A stretch of DNA of 64,000 bases from UBA4416 sp040386075 (GTDB lineage Bacteria; Bacteroidota; Bacteroidia; B-17B0; Aurantibacillaceae): the NCBI GenBank assembly GCA_040386075.1, contig JAZKGE010000025.1, positions 7,737 to 71,736 of the forward strand, written 5' to 3'. Below are positions 14,513 to 23,214 of the stretch, piece after piece. Under the pieces are notes generated by a model that was given only the letters and a program-made list of their open reading frames with translations, searched no databases and had not been told where the DNA came from. The translations under genes and the position numbers were made by a program. Each line of letters opens with the position of its first letter. Position 1 is the first letter of the stretch.

Positions 14513-15487
14513 TTAATTTGAAAAATAGTTTAATTCGTTACTAAGGTTTAAAAATGCAGATTCTTCTTGCAATTCCAAACATTTTCGTCGATATTTTTGC
14601 TTAAAAGCTAAGGCCGACTCGCTTTTCTCATTAAACAAGCGATGATGGAAAGCCTGTTTGATCTCAACCAGCTTAATATTCAATGCCACGGTTGTTTCAT
14701 CGAAATAGGTTTCGCCAAACTTTTGCCATACATAATCAATTGCCTGCGCATTGGGATGTGCCATATCTGCTTCATAAAAGCGATGATCACGCAGGTCATC
14801 GTTTACCAATTCATAAGCCGGAAAGTAAAAGCAATTGGCATTTAGTTTTACCAATTGATGAACTGCCTGAATCAAAATGGCTTTGCTTAAACTATTCTCC
14901 ACTACCCCGTCCTTTAAATGCTTTACCGGAGAAACTGTAAATAACAACTTCAACCCGGAATTGAATTGGCTGAGCTGATCGATCAGGTTCTGGTAATCCC
15001 TAACAACATCTTGCGTATCCAACAGTGTTTTTTCAAAAAGAGCTTGAGGCAATTTATGGCAATTAGCCACTATTTTGTTTCGGGCTTTATCATTATAAGC
15101 ATAAGCCGACCCAAAGGTGATCGTTAAATAGTTGGCACTTTTTAGTTTTTGATACCATTGATCTATCATTGAATTAAGCCCGGTAATTAACTCCTGCTCA
15201 CTACTTCCGGAAATTGCACTGTGAGCATCCATACAAAACCATTGCCCGTCTTTTTCAAAAACCTCAGCTTCTGTAAAATAAGTGTTGTTAATGATCCTGT
15301 TTAAAGCTGTTTCAATACTTTTTGGGTTAAATACAATACCAAAAGGATTGGAATGAATGCTAAATTTCAGATCATTTAAACGGTTACCAATATGCTCACT
15401 AAAGCATGAGCCTATCATTAACAACTCACTTTGATGCGTTATTTTATGCGAACTCGTATTTGGCTGGAATCCTAAATGAAATTTCAT
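14513..15487 (-). CDS. GSCFA domain-containing protein
   Basis: The 324-residue protein carries the domain's signature sequence MIGSCFSEHIG near residue 25 and further conserved blocks (SNPFGIVFNP, YLTITFGSAY, FTVSPVKHLKDG, FPAYELVNDDLRDHRFY and DMAHPN). GSCFA proteins resemble SGNH-type esterases, with Ser in GSCF and a C-terminal Asp-x-x-His (here DMAHPN), and may act on acyl groups of surface glycans; the exact reaction is not established. Its ATG is 16 nt after the ndk terminator hairpin, so it probably depends partly on read-through from ndk. Confidence 0.88.
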   Translation of the reverse strand: MKFHLGFQPNTSSHKITHQSELLMIGSCFSEHIGNRLNDLKFSIHSNPFGIVFNPKSIETALNRIINNTYFTEAEVFEKDGQWFCMDAHSAISGSSEQELITGLNSMIDQWYQKLKSANYLTITFGSAYAYNDKARNKIVANCHKLPQALFEKTLLDTQDVVRDYQNLIDQLSQFNSGLKLLFTVSPVKHLKDGVVENSLSKAILIQAVHQLVKLNANCFYFPAYELVNDDLRDHRFYEADMAHPNAQAIDYVWQKFGETYFDETTVALNIKLVEIKQAFHHRLFNEKSESALAFKQKYRRKCLELQEESAFLNLSNELNYFSN

Positions 15488-15503
15488 TTATTAAATATAA
15501 AAC

Positions 15504-15535
15504 AAAAAAGGATTCACCTCAGCGAATCCTTTTTT
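15504..15535 (-). terminator. Terminator between ndk and the GSCFA gene
   Basis: AAAAAAGGATTC pairs with GAATCCTTTTTT around an 8-nt loop. On the minus strand it ends ndk and lies 16 nt before the GSCFA start. Confidence 0.9.
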
Positions 15536-15556
15536 GAGAATTATGTATTTCAAAAA

Positions 15557-15976
15557 CTAGAAACGTTCAATTTGAGAAAAGAAAAAGTTAGCTTCGATGT
15601 TTGCGTTCTCATCGCTATCTGAACCGTGAACGGCGTTAGCAGCAATTGATTTAGCAAATAATTGGCGGATAGTTCCCGGATCTGCTTTAGTTGGATCGGT
15701 TGCGCCAATTAAAGTTCTGTATTCTGCCACAGCATTATCTTTAGATAATACAGCTGCAACTATTGGTCCGCTGCTCATGTAGCTTACTAATTCGCCATAA
15801 AAAGGGCGCTCTTTGTGAACTTCATAAAACTTACCTGCTGTTTCAGCACTTAATTTCATGTATTTCATAGCTACGATCGTAAAACCTGATTGGTTGATCT
15901 TTGCTAAAATTGGTCCGATGTTATTAGCTTCTACTGCATCGGGTTTGATCATTGTAAATGTGATATTTCCTGCCAT
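15557..15976 (-). CDS. ndk: Nucleoside diphosphate kinase
   Basis: Ndk transfers the gamma phosphate between nucleoside tri- and diphosphates. The protein (139 residues from MAGNITFTMIKPDA) has the standard ATP-site lysine (MIKPDAV), the arginine-rich segment, and the active-site histidine in NAVHGSDSDENA. A longer frame starting at 16054 is rejected because the promoter at 15995-16024 lies inside it; the ATG at 15976 is about 12 nt after the predicted transcription start. Confidence 0.97.
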   Translation of the reverse strand: MAGNITFTMIKPDAVEANNIGPILAKINQSGFTIVAMKYMKLSAETAGKFYEVHKERPFYGELVSYMSSGPIVAAVLSKDNAVAEYRTLIGATDPTKADPGTIRQLFAKSIAANAVHGSDSDENANIEANFFFSQIERF

Positions 15977-15994
15977 TATTGTTTTTTTAGGCTG

Positions 15995-16024
15995 CAAAGA
16001 TACAAATATTGTGTTTATATCAAA
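15995..16024 (-). promoter_or_regulatory. ndk promoter
   Basis: On the minus strand TTTG (16021-16024), an 18-nt spacer and TATCTTTG (15995-16002) give a near-perfect Bacteroidota promoter. Confidence 0.8.
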
Positions 16025-16042
16025 TAGTAGGGACATTATTAG

Positions 16043-16207
16043 TTTTTTAACCACATAGACACATAGTTAATTGCAATAAAAAAGCCGCATTGGCTTAGTT
16101 GTGGTTAGAAAGCTTCGCTTTACATAGTTTACTATGGGTAAAAAACATGTTTTTCTAAAGCTTATTCTAAATACAGTATTATTACTATGTATCTATGTGG
16201 TTTAAAA
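16043..16207. repeat. 165-bp MITE-like element
   Basis: AACCACATAGACACATAG near the left end and CTATGTATCTATGTGGTT near the right end are imperfect inverted repeats, extended by outer Ts and As. The inside holds a further short palindrome (AAAGCTTCGCTTT region) but no open frame. It separates ndk from the nrnA-like gene. Confidence 0.65.
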
Positions 16208-16245
16208 CTATCAATATATATTACACTATTGGGTTTAAAATAATC

Positions 16246-16253
16246 TAAATTTG
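16246..16253 (+). promoter_or_regulatory. -7 element upstream of the nrnA-like gene
   Basis: TAAATTTG matches TAnnTTTG and lies 10 nt before the ATG at 16264, giving a very short leader. The nearest TTG is only 14 nt upstream, shorter than usual. Confidence 0.45.
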
Positions 16254-16263
16254 TAGCTATCAA

Positions 16264-17292
16264 ATGACAACCATGCAAAAAGACACTTTCCCGAAATTCA
16301 AGTCCTTATTAAAAAAATCAAACAATATTGTTATTGTTACTCATTATAATCCGGATGGCGATGCCATGGGATCATCTTTAGCACTCTATAACTACCTCAT
16401 CAAAACAGGAAAAAATGTTACAGTAATTACACCCAACGATTATCCTGAATTTTTGCGCTGGTTACCGGGAAATAAAAAAGTGGTTGAATTTCATAACAAT
16501 CAAAAGAAAGCGGCTACCCTTATTTCAAAAAGCGACCTTATCTTTACTTTGGACTTTAATAACTATTCACGCCTTGAAGGCCTGGGTGAATTACTAAAGA
16601 ATTCTACTGCTGCAAAAATACTCATCGATCATCACCAGCAACCGGATACTTACGCAACGTTAATGTTTCACGACGTAAAAGCATGCTCTACCTGCGAACT
16701 GGTTCACGAATTCATTGTTGGTTTAGGTGGAAAAAAACTCATTGATAAAGATATTGCATCTTGTTTATACACAGGCATTATGACTGATACAGGCTCTTTC
16801 AGGTTTGACAGCGTTACGCCAACTACTCATCGCATTTTAGCCGATCTGTTAGCTACCGGTATTACACCAAGTGATATCCATTCGGCTATTTATGATACCT
16901 ACAGCGAAAGCCGGATGAAATTATTAGGTTATTGCCTCACCGAAAAAATGGTAGTTTTTCCGGAACTGCAAACGGCCTATATGGCTTTATCAGAAAAAGA
17001 ATTGCAGCGTTTCAATAATCAAAAAGGAGATACCGAAGGCATTGTAAATTATCCTTTCTCTATTAAAGGCATTACATTTTGCGCATTCTTTACCGAAGGC
17101 GAAGGGAAAATTAAAATATCATTCCGCAGTAAAGGTAAATTTGATGTGAACCAGTTTGCCCGCAAACACTTTAATGGTGGCGGACATATCAATGCAGCCG
17201 GTGGGCGCGGAAATGTATACGACCTTCAGAAAACGGTTCAGGAGTTTTTAGACCTGCTACCGGTTTATAAGAAAGAAATCTTAAAGAAATAA
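16264..17292 (+). CDS. DHH/DHHA1 phosphoesterase, NrnA-like oligoribonuclease/pAp phosphatase
   Basis: The 342-residue protein has the DHH domain motifs THYNPDGDAMGSS (metal ligands), FTLDFNNYSR, LIDHHQQPD and MTDTGSFRFD, then the DHHA1 domain with the substrate-binding FNGGGHINAAGGRG. Relatives of this length degrade very short RNA pieces (nanoRNA) or cyclic-di-AMP intermediates and remove the 3' phosphate of pAp. Stand-alone cytoplasmic enzyme; no other RNA turnover genes are next to it. Substrate choice between pAp, pApA and nanoRNA cannot be told from sequence. Confidence 0.88.
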   Translation: MTTMQKDTFPKFKSLLKKSNNIVIVTHYNPDGDAMGSSLALYNYLIKTGKNVTVITPNDYPEFLRWLPGNKKVVEFHNNQKKAATLISKSDLIFTLDFNNYSRLEGLGELLKNSTAAKILIDHHQQPDTYATLMFHDVKACSTCELVHEFIVGLGGKKLIDKDIASCLYTGIMTDTGSFRFDSVTPTTHRILADLLATGITPSDIHSAIYDTYSESRMKLLGYCLTEKMVVFPELQTAYMALSEKELQRFNNQKGDTEGIVNYPFSIKGITFCAFFTEGEGKIKISFRSKGKFDVNQFARKHFNGGGHINAAGGRGNVYDLQKTVQEFLDLLPVYKKEILKK

Positions 17293-17304
17293 TCTTATAA
17301 AAAA

Positions 17305-17339
17305 GAACCCTGTCAGTGTTTAGAACTCTGACAGGGTTA
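17305..17339. repeat. Palindromic hairpin after the nrnA-like gene
   Basis: AACCCTGTCAG and CTGACAGGGTT form a perfect 11-bp stem around an 11-nt spacer between two convergent genes. There is no strong T-run on either side, so it could be a weak bidirectional terminator or a copy of a dispersed palindrome. Confidence 0.5.
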
Positions 17340-17370
17340 CAATAGAATCAAGTTCAGAATAAAGACTATT

Positions 17371-18513
17371 CTAATCCTTAATAAACTTCAGCTTAGCTAC
17401 TGCCCCACTTTGTGCTTTTACTGTAACAAAGTATAAACCTGTTTTTAGGTTTTTTATAGAAAATGAGTTAGAGATCCCTTTTTCAGATAACACTTCTTTT
17501 CCTAACACATCGGTTATTGTAACCTCAGCTAATTCTAAATCCAGATCGCTTTTAAGAGTAATATGTTCAGTTGCCGGATTTGGATAAAGACTTAAAGAAT
17601 TGGTCAATGCTTCATTTTCATTAACTGAAGTTAACATTGTCATGCTGTATTTACTGAAAAAGCGCCAGATCTCTTTTGAGGCATTCATGTCCATATTGGT
17701 ACCTACACCTCCAAAAGGAAAACCGGGCCAGGTATGGCCGCCGCCTATAATTTTATACAACTCAACCGAGCTGCCACCTATTCCACCACTATATTTATAA
17801 TGCTCGGCTGTGCAGCCATCAGTTGTGCTTATGTTTGGCACGTTACTAAAAGTGGCCACAGGATTGCAGTTGTTTTTAGTTACCCAGTATTTTACCACGC
17901 TATCAATCGGTGCTGAAGTTGAGCTTCCAACATAAGGAACCGTTGGATCATTAGTTCCATGAATTTGCATTGCGGGTACAGGACGCGTTGGATGACAATT
18001 GGGGCCGAATTGTGTTGTAAAAATACTACCTGTTACTGATGCAATAGCAGTAATTCGGTTACTTAATTCGCATCCTAATGTGTAACTCATGTAACCACCG
18101 TTACTCATGCCGCATGAATAAACGCGATTCAAATTGATGTTATAAGTCAAATCCAAAGAATCTATGAGTGCACTTAAAAAGGCTATATCATTTACCAAAG
18201 TTGATGAAATACCGGCGTTCCAGAAACGTTGACCTGAATTATAAGTTCCGTTTGGATACACCATTAAAAAGTTTGCGGTATCGGCAATAGGCATAAAATT
18301 ACTGTATAGTTGCTGCTGTTGAGCATAACTGGTATAACCGTGTAAATTAAAGATCAATGGTCTTGCAGTTGCCCCGGTATAAATAGCAGGAACGTATAAG
18401 CGGTAAGACCTGTACTGGCCTCCAACGTAAATACTATCGACAACCGTAGTTTGGGATTTAGCGTTAAATAAAACGGATAGGAAAACAATAGTTGTTAGTA
18501 GATGTTTCTTCAT
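17371..18513 (-). CDS. Secreted PHB-depolymerase/feruloyl-esterase-like hydrolase with T9SS sorting domain
   Basis: The 380-residue protein has a signal peptide (MKKHLLTTIVFLSVLFNAKSQ) and an alpha/beta-hydrolase of the LpqC/polyhydroxybutyrate depolymerase group: oxyanion loop FNLHGYTS, nucleophile CGMSNGGYMS, acid HGTNDPTVPY and histidine GGGHTWPG. The final 80 residues (LYPNPATEHITLKS to LKFIKD) form a T9SS type A sorting domain, so the enzyme acts outside the cell. Likely substrates are esters in plant material, polymers or acetylated sugars; sequence alone does not decide. Confidence 0.88.
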   Translation of the reverse strand: MKKHLLTTIVFLSVLFNAKSQTTVVDSIYVGGQYRSYRLYVPAIYTGATARPLIFNLHGYTSYAQQQQLYSNFMPIADTANFLMVYPNGTYNSGQRFWNAGISSTLVNDIAFLSALIDSLDLTYNINLNRVYSCGMSNGGYMSYTLGCELSNRITAIASVTGSIFTTQFGPNCHPTRPVPAMQIHGTNDPTVPYVGSSTSAPIDSVVKYWVTKNNCNPVATFSNVPNISTTDGCTAEHYKYSGGIGGSSVELYKIIGGGHTWPGFPFGGVGTNMDMNASKEIWRFFSKYSMTMLTSVNENEALTNSLSLYPNPATEHITLKSDLDLELAEVTITDVLGKEVLSEKGISNSFSIKNLKTGLYFVTVKAQSGAVAKLKFIKD

Positions 18514-18629
18514 GAATTTAAGTCAATTGATCATGGCTAAGATACAAAAATATAGACATTCTTAACACAAGAATAATTTACTTTTTTACTCTAAAAACCG
18601 TACATTCGCTCTCTTAAAATTTAACATTT

Positions 18630-20903
18630 ATGTCGAATAAATCTTTAAAACAAGATGCCCTTGATTACCACTCTCAAGGCAAACCCGGAAAAATTGAAGT
18701 TGTTCCTACTAAACCATACAGTACCCAAAGAGATCTTACCCTGGCTTATTCGCCCGGTGTTGCAGAACCCTGCCTTGAAATAGAGAAAAATGCAGAAGAC
18801 GCTTACAAATATACCGCTAAAGGAAATTTAGTGGCAGTGATCAGTAACGGAACTGCAGTTTTAGGCTTGGGCGATATTGGTGCTTTAGCGTCAAAACCGG
18901 TAATGGAAGGTAAAGGTTTATTATTTAAGATCTTTGCTGATATTGATGTATTTGATATTGAAGTTGACACGAAGAATATAGATGAATTTGTTAATACTGT
19001 AAAAAACATTGCCTGTACCTTTGGAGGTATTAACCTGGAAGATATTAAAGCACCGGAATGTTTTGAAATTGAACGTCGTTTAAAAGAGGAATTGAATATT
19101 CCCTTAATGCATGACGATCAGCATGGTACAGCAATCATTTCATCTGCGGGTTTATTAAATGCGGTTGAACTTTCGGGTAAAAAAATGAGCGATGTTAAAG
19201 TCGTTATTAATGGTGCGGGCGCATCAGCTAATTCCTGTGCTAAAATGTACATTGCCGTTGGGGTAAAAAAAGAGAATATTTTAATGCTGGATAGTAAAGG
19301 TGTGATCAATAAGAACCGTACTGATCTGGATCAATACAAAACCTATTTTGCTTCGGATAACTTGAAAGTAAATACGCTGGATGAGGCAATCAAAGGTGCT
19401 GACGTGTTTGTTGGTTTATCAAAAGGTAATATATTATCTCAGGATATGGTTCGCTCGATGGCGCCAAACTGTATCGTATTTGCTTTGGCTAACCCTACTC
19501 CTGAAATTAGTTATGAAGATGCTTTATCTGCACGTCCGGATATTATTGTAGCCACGGGCCGTAGTGATCATCCTAACCAGGTGAATAATGTATTGGGTTT
19601 CCCTTTCATTTTCAGAGGTGCTTTGGATGTACGTGCGACCACCATTAATGAAGAAATGAAACTGGCAGCTGCTTTAGCCATTGCAGCGCTTGCCAAAGAG
19701 TCGGTTCCTGATTATGTTAATTTGGCATACGGCTCAGCTAATTTAAATTTCGGGAAGGATTATATCATCCCTAAACCAATTGATAACCGGTTGATCTCTA
19801 CGGTTAGTTCGGCAGTTGCGAAAGCAGCTATTGATAGCGGTGTAGCAAAACGCAACATTACCGATTGGGAAGCTTACCGCACTGAACTGGATAACCGTTT
19901 AGGAAAAGATAATAAACTCATCAGAAGTTTGGCTAATAAAGCAAAATCAAATCCTAAGCGTGTGGTGTTTACAGAAGCCGACACTTATAAGATCTTAAAG
20001 GCAGCTCAACTAGCTAAAGATGAAGGAATTGCAAAGCCTATTTTACTTGGTAATAAAGAACGCATCTTATCTTTAATGGAAGAACACCAGATAGATATGG
20101 GCGATACGCCTATTATTGATGCCTGGTTACCTGAAGAAGAAGGAAGACGTATTGAATTTGGCGATATGTTGTGGAAAAAAAGACAACGCCGTGGTTTGAC
20201 CCAATATGATGCACGTAAGTTAATGCGCGACCGTAATTATTTTGGAGCCATGATGGTTGAAACCGGTATGGCTGATGCCATGATATCGGGCTTAACCCGT
20301 AAATATGGTGCGCCGATTAAGCCAGCGCTGGATGTTATTGGAGTGCAGGATGGTGTGAGCCGTGTGGCAGGTTTATATATGATGATCACCAAAAAAGGTC
20401 CTTACTTTTTTGCGGATACAACCATGACCGAAAACCCAACTGCTCAGCAATTAGCCGATATTGCGGCGTTAACTGCCAATACCATAAAGCAATTTAACAT
20501 TACGCCAAGAATAGCCATGCTGTCGTTTTCGAACTTTGGATCGGCTGAAGGTGATGTTCCAAAAAAGATGCAGGAAGCAACCAAAATCTTACATAAAAAC
20601 TACCCGGGTTTAGTAGTTGATGGCGACATACAAGCTAATTTTGCCGTAAATAACGACCTATTAAAAGAACAATTTCCGTTCAGTACCTTAGTTGATAAGG
20701 ATGTAAATACCTTTATCTTCCCTAACCTGGCATCGGGTAATATTGCCTACAAATTGTTACAGGAATTAGGAAGTGCCGAAGCTATTGGCCCTGTGTTAAT
20801 GGGATTAAAGAAACCGGTTCATATTTTACAATTAGGAAGTTCGGTACGGGAGATCGTGAACATGATCACTATTGCGGTGGTTGATGCTCAGAATAAGAAG
20901 TAG
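18630..20903 (+). CDS. maeB: NADP-dependent malic enzyme (malic domain plus phosphotransacetylase-like domain)
   Basis: At 757 residues this is the large MaeB type. Residues 1 to about 410 are the malic enzyme, oxidising malate to pyruvate and CO2 with NADP: AYSPGVAEPCLEI, catalytic lysine region, MHDDQHGTAIISSAG and the NADP site VVINGAGASANSCAKM. Residues about 420-757 resemble phosphate acetyltransferase (RVVFTEADTYKILKAAQLA, MLSFSNFGSAEGDVP, VDGDIQANFAVN); in other MaeB proteins this part is regulatory and senses acetyl-CoA. It supplies NADPH and pyruvate. Own transcript, ended by a terminator. Confidence 0.96.
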   Translation: MSNKSLKQDALDYHSQGKPGKIEVVPTKPYSTQRDLTLAYSPGVAEPCLEIEKNAEDAYKYTAKGNLVAVISNGTAVLGLGDIGALASKPVMEGKGLLFKIFADIDVFDIEVDTKNIDEFVNTVKNIACTFGGINLEDIKAPECFEIERRLKEELNIPLMHDDQHGTAIISSAGLLNAVELSGKKMSDVKVVINGAGASANSCAKMYIAVGVKKENILMLDSKGVINKNRTDLDQYKTYFASDNLKVNTLDEAIKGADVFVGLSKGNILSQDMVRSMAPNCIVFALANPTPEISYEDALSARPDIIVATGRSDHPNQVNNVLGFPFIFRGALDVRATTINEEMKLAAALAIAALAKESVPDYVNLAYGSANLNFGKDYIIPKPIDNRLISTVSSAVAKAAIDSGVAKRNITDWEAYRTELDNRLGKDNKLIRSLANKAKSNPKRVVFTEADTYKILKAAQLAKDEGIAKPILLGNKERILSLMEEHQIDMGDTPIIDAWLPEEEGRRIEFGDMLWKKRQRRGLTQYDARKLMRDRNYFGAMMVETGMADAMISGLTRKYGAPIKPALDVIGVQDGVSRVAGLYMMITKKGPYFFADTTMTENPTAQQLADIAALTANTIKQFNITPRIAMLSFSNFGSAEGDVPKKMQEATKILHKNYPGLVVDGDIQANFAVNNDLLKEQFPFSTLVDKDVNTFIFPNLASGNIAYKLLQELGSAEAIGPVLMGLKKPVHILQLGSSVREIVNMITIAVVDAQNKK

Positions 20904-20925
20904 AATTTCAAATTTAACAGATTCT

Positions 20926-20958
20926 AAAAGCCTCATTTTTAAAAAGATGAGGCTTTTT
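20926..20958 (+). terminator. Terminator after maeB
   Basis: AAAAGCCTCAT pairs with ATGAGGCTTTT, followed by Ts. The following 215 bases up to the lipoprotein gene contain a degenerate TCCTGAA/TTCAGGA palindrome and no gene. Confidence 0.9.
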
Positions 20959-21172
20959 GATTGAAGTAAAACATATTTTAAAAGAAACGTTAATACGGGG
21001 AGAAACTATGTTAACGCGGGCTCGTTATCCTGAACTGATTCAGGATCTCAACTGATTTGCAGATACTCAAAAAGTTCAGGCTGTTTTGGAGTTTTATATT
21101 TTATGAGCCACTGATTAATTTTTCGCTGGCATAAGTATTGAAAGTATAGCTCATACTATAAAAACTTATACT

Positions 21173-21403
21173 ATGAAAAAAATTACTTTATTAGCTGTTG
21201 CATTTGTAGCTCTTAGCTTAACATCCTGCAAAAAAGATTATGCCTGCGAATGTGTTAAAACAGGTCCGGGCGGTACTTCAACTGAAACCCATAATACGGG
21301 AAAAATGAAATTGGGCGATGCTCAAACAAGATGTAATGAAGGCGATGCCTCTAATCAGGTATTAGGTGAAACCTATACTACAGAGTGTACGCTTAAAAAC
21401 TAA
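21173..21403 (+). CDS. Small cysteine-rich lipoprotein 5 (remote paralogue)
   Basis: This 76-residue protein lies 9 kb from the tandem cluster but has the same design: MKKITLLAVAFVALSLTSC, KKDYACEC, a Gly/Thr middle, KMKLGDAQTRC and TTECTLKN. The signal peptide is closest to that of lipoprotein 1. It has its own terminator and lies beside a minisatellite array. Function unknown; presumably outer or inner membrane anchored and facing the periplasm or surface. Confidence 0.85.
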   Translation: MKKITLLAVAFVALSLTSCKKDYACECVKTGPGGTSTETHNTGKMKLGDAQTRCNEGDASNQVLGETYTTECTLKN

Positions 21404-21470
21404 GATAAGTTAAGCCGGTAAAGGCTTTTCTGTTTCAAACGGTGTGGCATAAGTTACCCGTGTTGATTTC

Positions 21471-21514
21471 AGGTCTATTCAACAAACTGAGATAGTTTAT
21501 TGAATAGACCTTTT
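21471..21514 (+). terminator. Terminator-like hairpin after lipoprotein 5
   Basis: AGGTCTATTCAA pairs with TTGAATAGACCT, with TTTT following; the loop is about 17 nt. Confidence 0.75.
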
Positions 21515-21544
21515 AGTTAATTGCAGACCAGGGAATACTATTCG

Positions 21545-21958
21545 CAATAGCGAGGTTACTACTTACAGTTACAAGATTACTACTTACAGTTACAAGGTTA
21601 GTACTCACAGTAGCGAGGATACTACTCACAGTAGCAAGAANNNNNNNNNNNNNNNNNNNNNNNNNNNNNNNNNNNNNNNNNNNNNNNNNNNNNNNNNNNN
21701 NNNNNNNNNNNNNNNNNNNNNNNNNNNNNNNNNNNNNNNNTACTACTCACAGTTACAAGAATACTACTCACAGTTACAAGAATACTACTTACAGCCACAA
21801 GAATACTACTTACAGCCACAAGAACACTACTCACAGTAGCGAGAATACTGCTCACAGTTGCAAGAATACTACTCACAGTTACAAGAATACTACTCACAGT
21901 TACAAGAATACTACTTACAGCTACAAGAATACTACTCACACTAGCGAGTTTACTAACT
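21545..21958. repeat. 21-bp tandem repeat array (minisatellite) with a 100-N gap
   Basis: The unit is ACTACTCACAGTTACAAGAAT with variants (AGCCAC, AGTAGC, TTACAG). About four units precede and ten follow the run of Ns at 21641-21740; 100 Ns usually marks a gap of unknown size. The unit length is a multiple of three, so frames stay open on both strands (heptads ILVTVSS on the minus strand, TTHSYKN on the plus strand), but no start or neighbouring gene supports translation. The rest of 21404-21995 holds the hairpin at 21471 and nothing else recognisable. Confidence 0.85.
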
Positions 21959-21995
21959 AGGAATGTGCGCTTATCTGTGTAAAGGCGACTAGACC

Positions 21996-23057
21996 TTAAT
22001 GAATCAAAACTACTTTCTTATTAATAATCAATTGGTTAGAATAGATCACTTTAACTAAGTAAATACCATTGGTTAAACTTTGTAAGTTTAAAGTATGGGA
22101 AGTTGTATTTATTTTTTCTAAAAAAAACGCTTTACCGTTCATATCCGTTACTTCAATTTGCTGAATTTGATCGTGAGAACGTATATTAACCAAACCACTG
22201 GTTGGATTTGGAAAAAATGAAACCACAGTATTATTTAATTCATTTAGCCCTGTACATACACTCACATTTACCGAAAACACAGCTGTGGCAGAAGGTATGG
22301 TACAACCGTCGCTCACATTCACCGCAAAAGTATTGGTTGTTGGGCCAGAAGGTGCGCTCCCGATAATGTTAATTGAATTGGAGGTTTGTCCGGAACTCCA
22401 GTTATAAGAATATGGGCCGCCATTACCCTGGCTTGTAAAAAATGGAGTTAAAACCTGTGCATCGCCATCGCAGATAGTGAAGGAACTGCCTACAACCATT
22501 AAAGGTGGCGTAACCATTACTGTAATAATTTTTGGAGAAGGGGCGCATCCATTAGCGTCCTGCATGGAAACGGTATAGTTGGTAGCAATAATTGGATTAA
22601 CAAAATGAGGGCCTCCGCCAACAAAGGAGTTTGGTGTCCATGAATACGTGTAGCCGGGAGTACCGCCTGAACCAAAAGCAGCAATTTGAGTGGCTTGTCC
22701 GTAACAGATAGTAGAATTAGGTATAGTTTGTAAGATCAAAGACGATGGCTGGCTTACATTTACGACCTGTGAAGCACTACAACCAGTATTATCAGTAACT
22801 GTAAACGAATAAACACCCGACCCAATGCCAGATACCGTTTGCGACAAAGCAGATGTTACAGTTGTTTGCGGAAAAACAGGGCTCGACCAGGTTATGGTAT
22901 AAGGTGCCTGCCCGGGCGAATAGGAAATGGCGATGGAAGCGTTTGATAATCCAAAGCAGGCCGGTGGCGTAACGGTGAACCCATCAATGGCAACACAAGG
23001 TTGGGCAGTGATGTAACCTGCAATTAATATAAAGGATAGAAGTACCAATTTTTTCAT
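21996..23057 (-). CDS. SprB-repeat/PKD-like T9SS protein
   Basis: The 353-residue protein has a signal peptide (MKKLVLLSFILIAGYITAQ), then SprB-type repeats: CFGLSNASIAISYSPGQAPY with TWSSP and GIGSGVYSFTVTDNTGCSA is a typical unit, followed by two PKD-like beta-sandwiches (ATQIAAFGSGGTPGYTYSW, NWSSGQTSNSI). The C-terminus (SFFPNPTSGLVNIRS to KVVLIH) is a type A sorting domain. SprB repeats occur in surface adhesins, including the gliding adhesin of Flavobacterium, but this short form is more likely a minor adhesin. It follows the OmpA gene on the same strand, 41 nt beyond that gene's terminator; a TATCTTTA near 23075-23082 could be its own -7. Confidence 0.85.
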   Translation of the reverse strand: MKKLVLLSFILIAGYITAQPCVAIDGFTVTPPACFGLSNASIAISYSPGQAPYTITWSSPVFPQTTVTSALSQTVSGIGSGVYSFTVTDNTGCSASQVVNVSQPSSLILQTIPNSTICYGQATQIAAFGSGGTPGYTYSWTPNSFVGGGPHFVNPIIATNYTVSMQDANGCAPSPKIITVMVTPPLMVVGSSFTICDGDAQVLTPFFTSQGNGGPYSYNWSSGQTSNSINIIGSAPSGPTTNTFAVNVSDGCTIPSATAVFSVNVSVCTGLNELNNTVVSFFPNPTSGLVNIRSHDQIQQIEVTDMNGKAFFLEKINTTSHTLNLQSLTNGIYLVKVIYSNQLIINKKVVLIH

Positions 23058-23097
23058 AGACGGGAGTTTGGAAGTAAAGATATCATTATTAAGATAA

Positions 23098-23130
23098 AAA
23101 AAGCCCTCCCGAAATTATCGGGAGGGCTTT
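23098..23130 (-). terminator. Terminator after the OmpA-family gene
   Basis: AAAGCCCTCCCGA and TCGGGAGGGCTTT form a strong stem, with a T-run on the minus strand. Confidence 0.93.
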
Positions 23131-23170
23131 CAACTTTAAACTAACCGGGACTATTTTAATTGGTAGCTTC

Positions 23171-23195
23171 GGTACTTCGACTGCGCTCAGTAACC
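23171..23195. repeat. Short GC-rich inverted repeat near a gene 3' end
   Basis: GGTACTTCGACTGCGCTCAG resembles the TCGA-rich palindromic family at 49641, 50140, 34431 and 34879. It sits 20 nt after the OmpA stop, before the terminator. Confidence 0.4.
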
Positions 23196-23214
23196 GTGCT
23201 CAGCCTCAACTATA

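Noticed and set aside
15977..16054. N-terminal extension of Ndk
   Set aside because: The promoter elements at 15995-16024 lie inside it, and Ndk homologues start at MAGN-like sequences.
17305..17339. Dedicated intrinsic terminator after the nrnA-like gene
   Set aside because: The stem is strong but lacks a T-run on either strand, so it is listed as a palindromic repeat instead.
21622..21939. Minus-strand ORF of ILVTVSS heptads across the 21-bp repeats
   Set aside because: A 21-bp unit keeps any stop-free frame open; the start is a GTG within a repeat and the frame crosses 100 Ns.
21545..21958. CRISPR array
   Set aside because: Repeats are directly adjacent with no unique spacers, and no cas genes are in the window.
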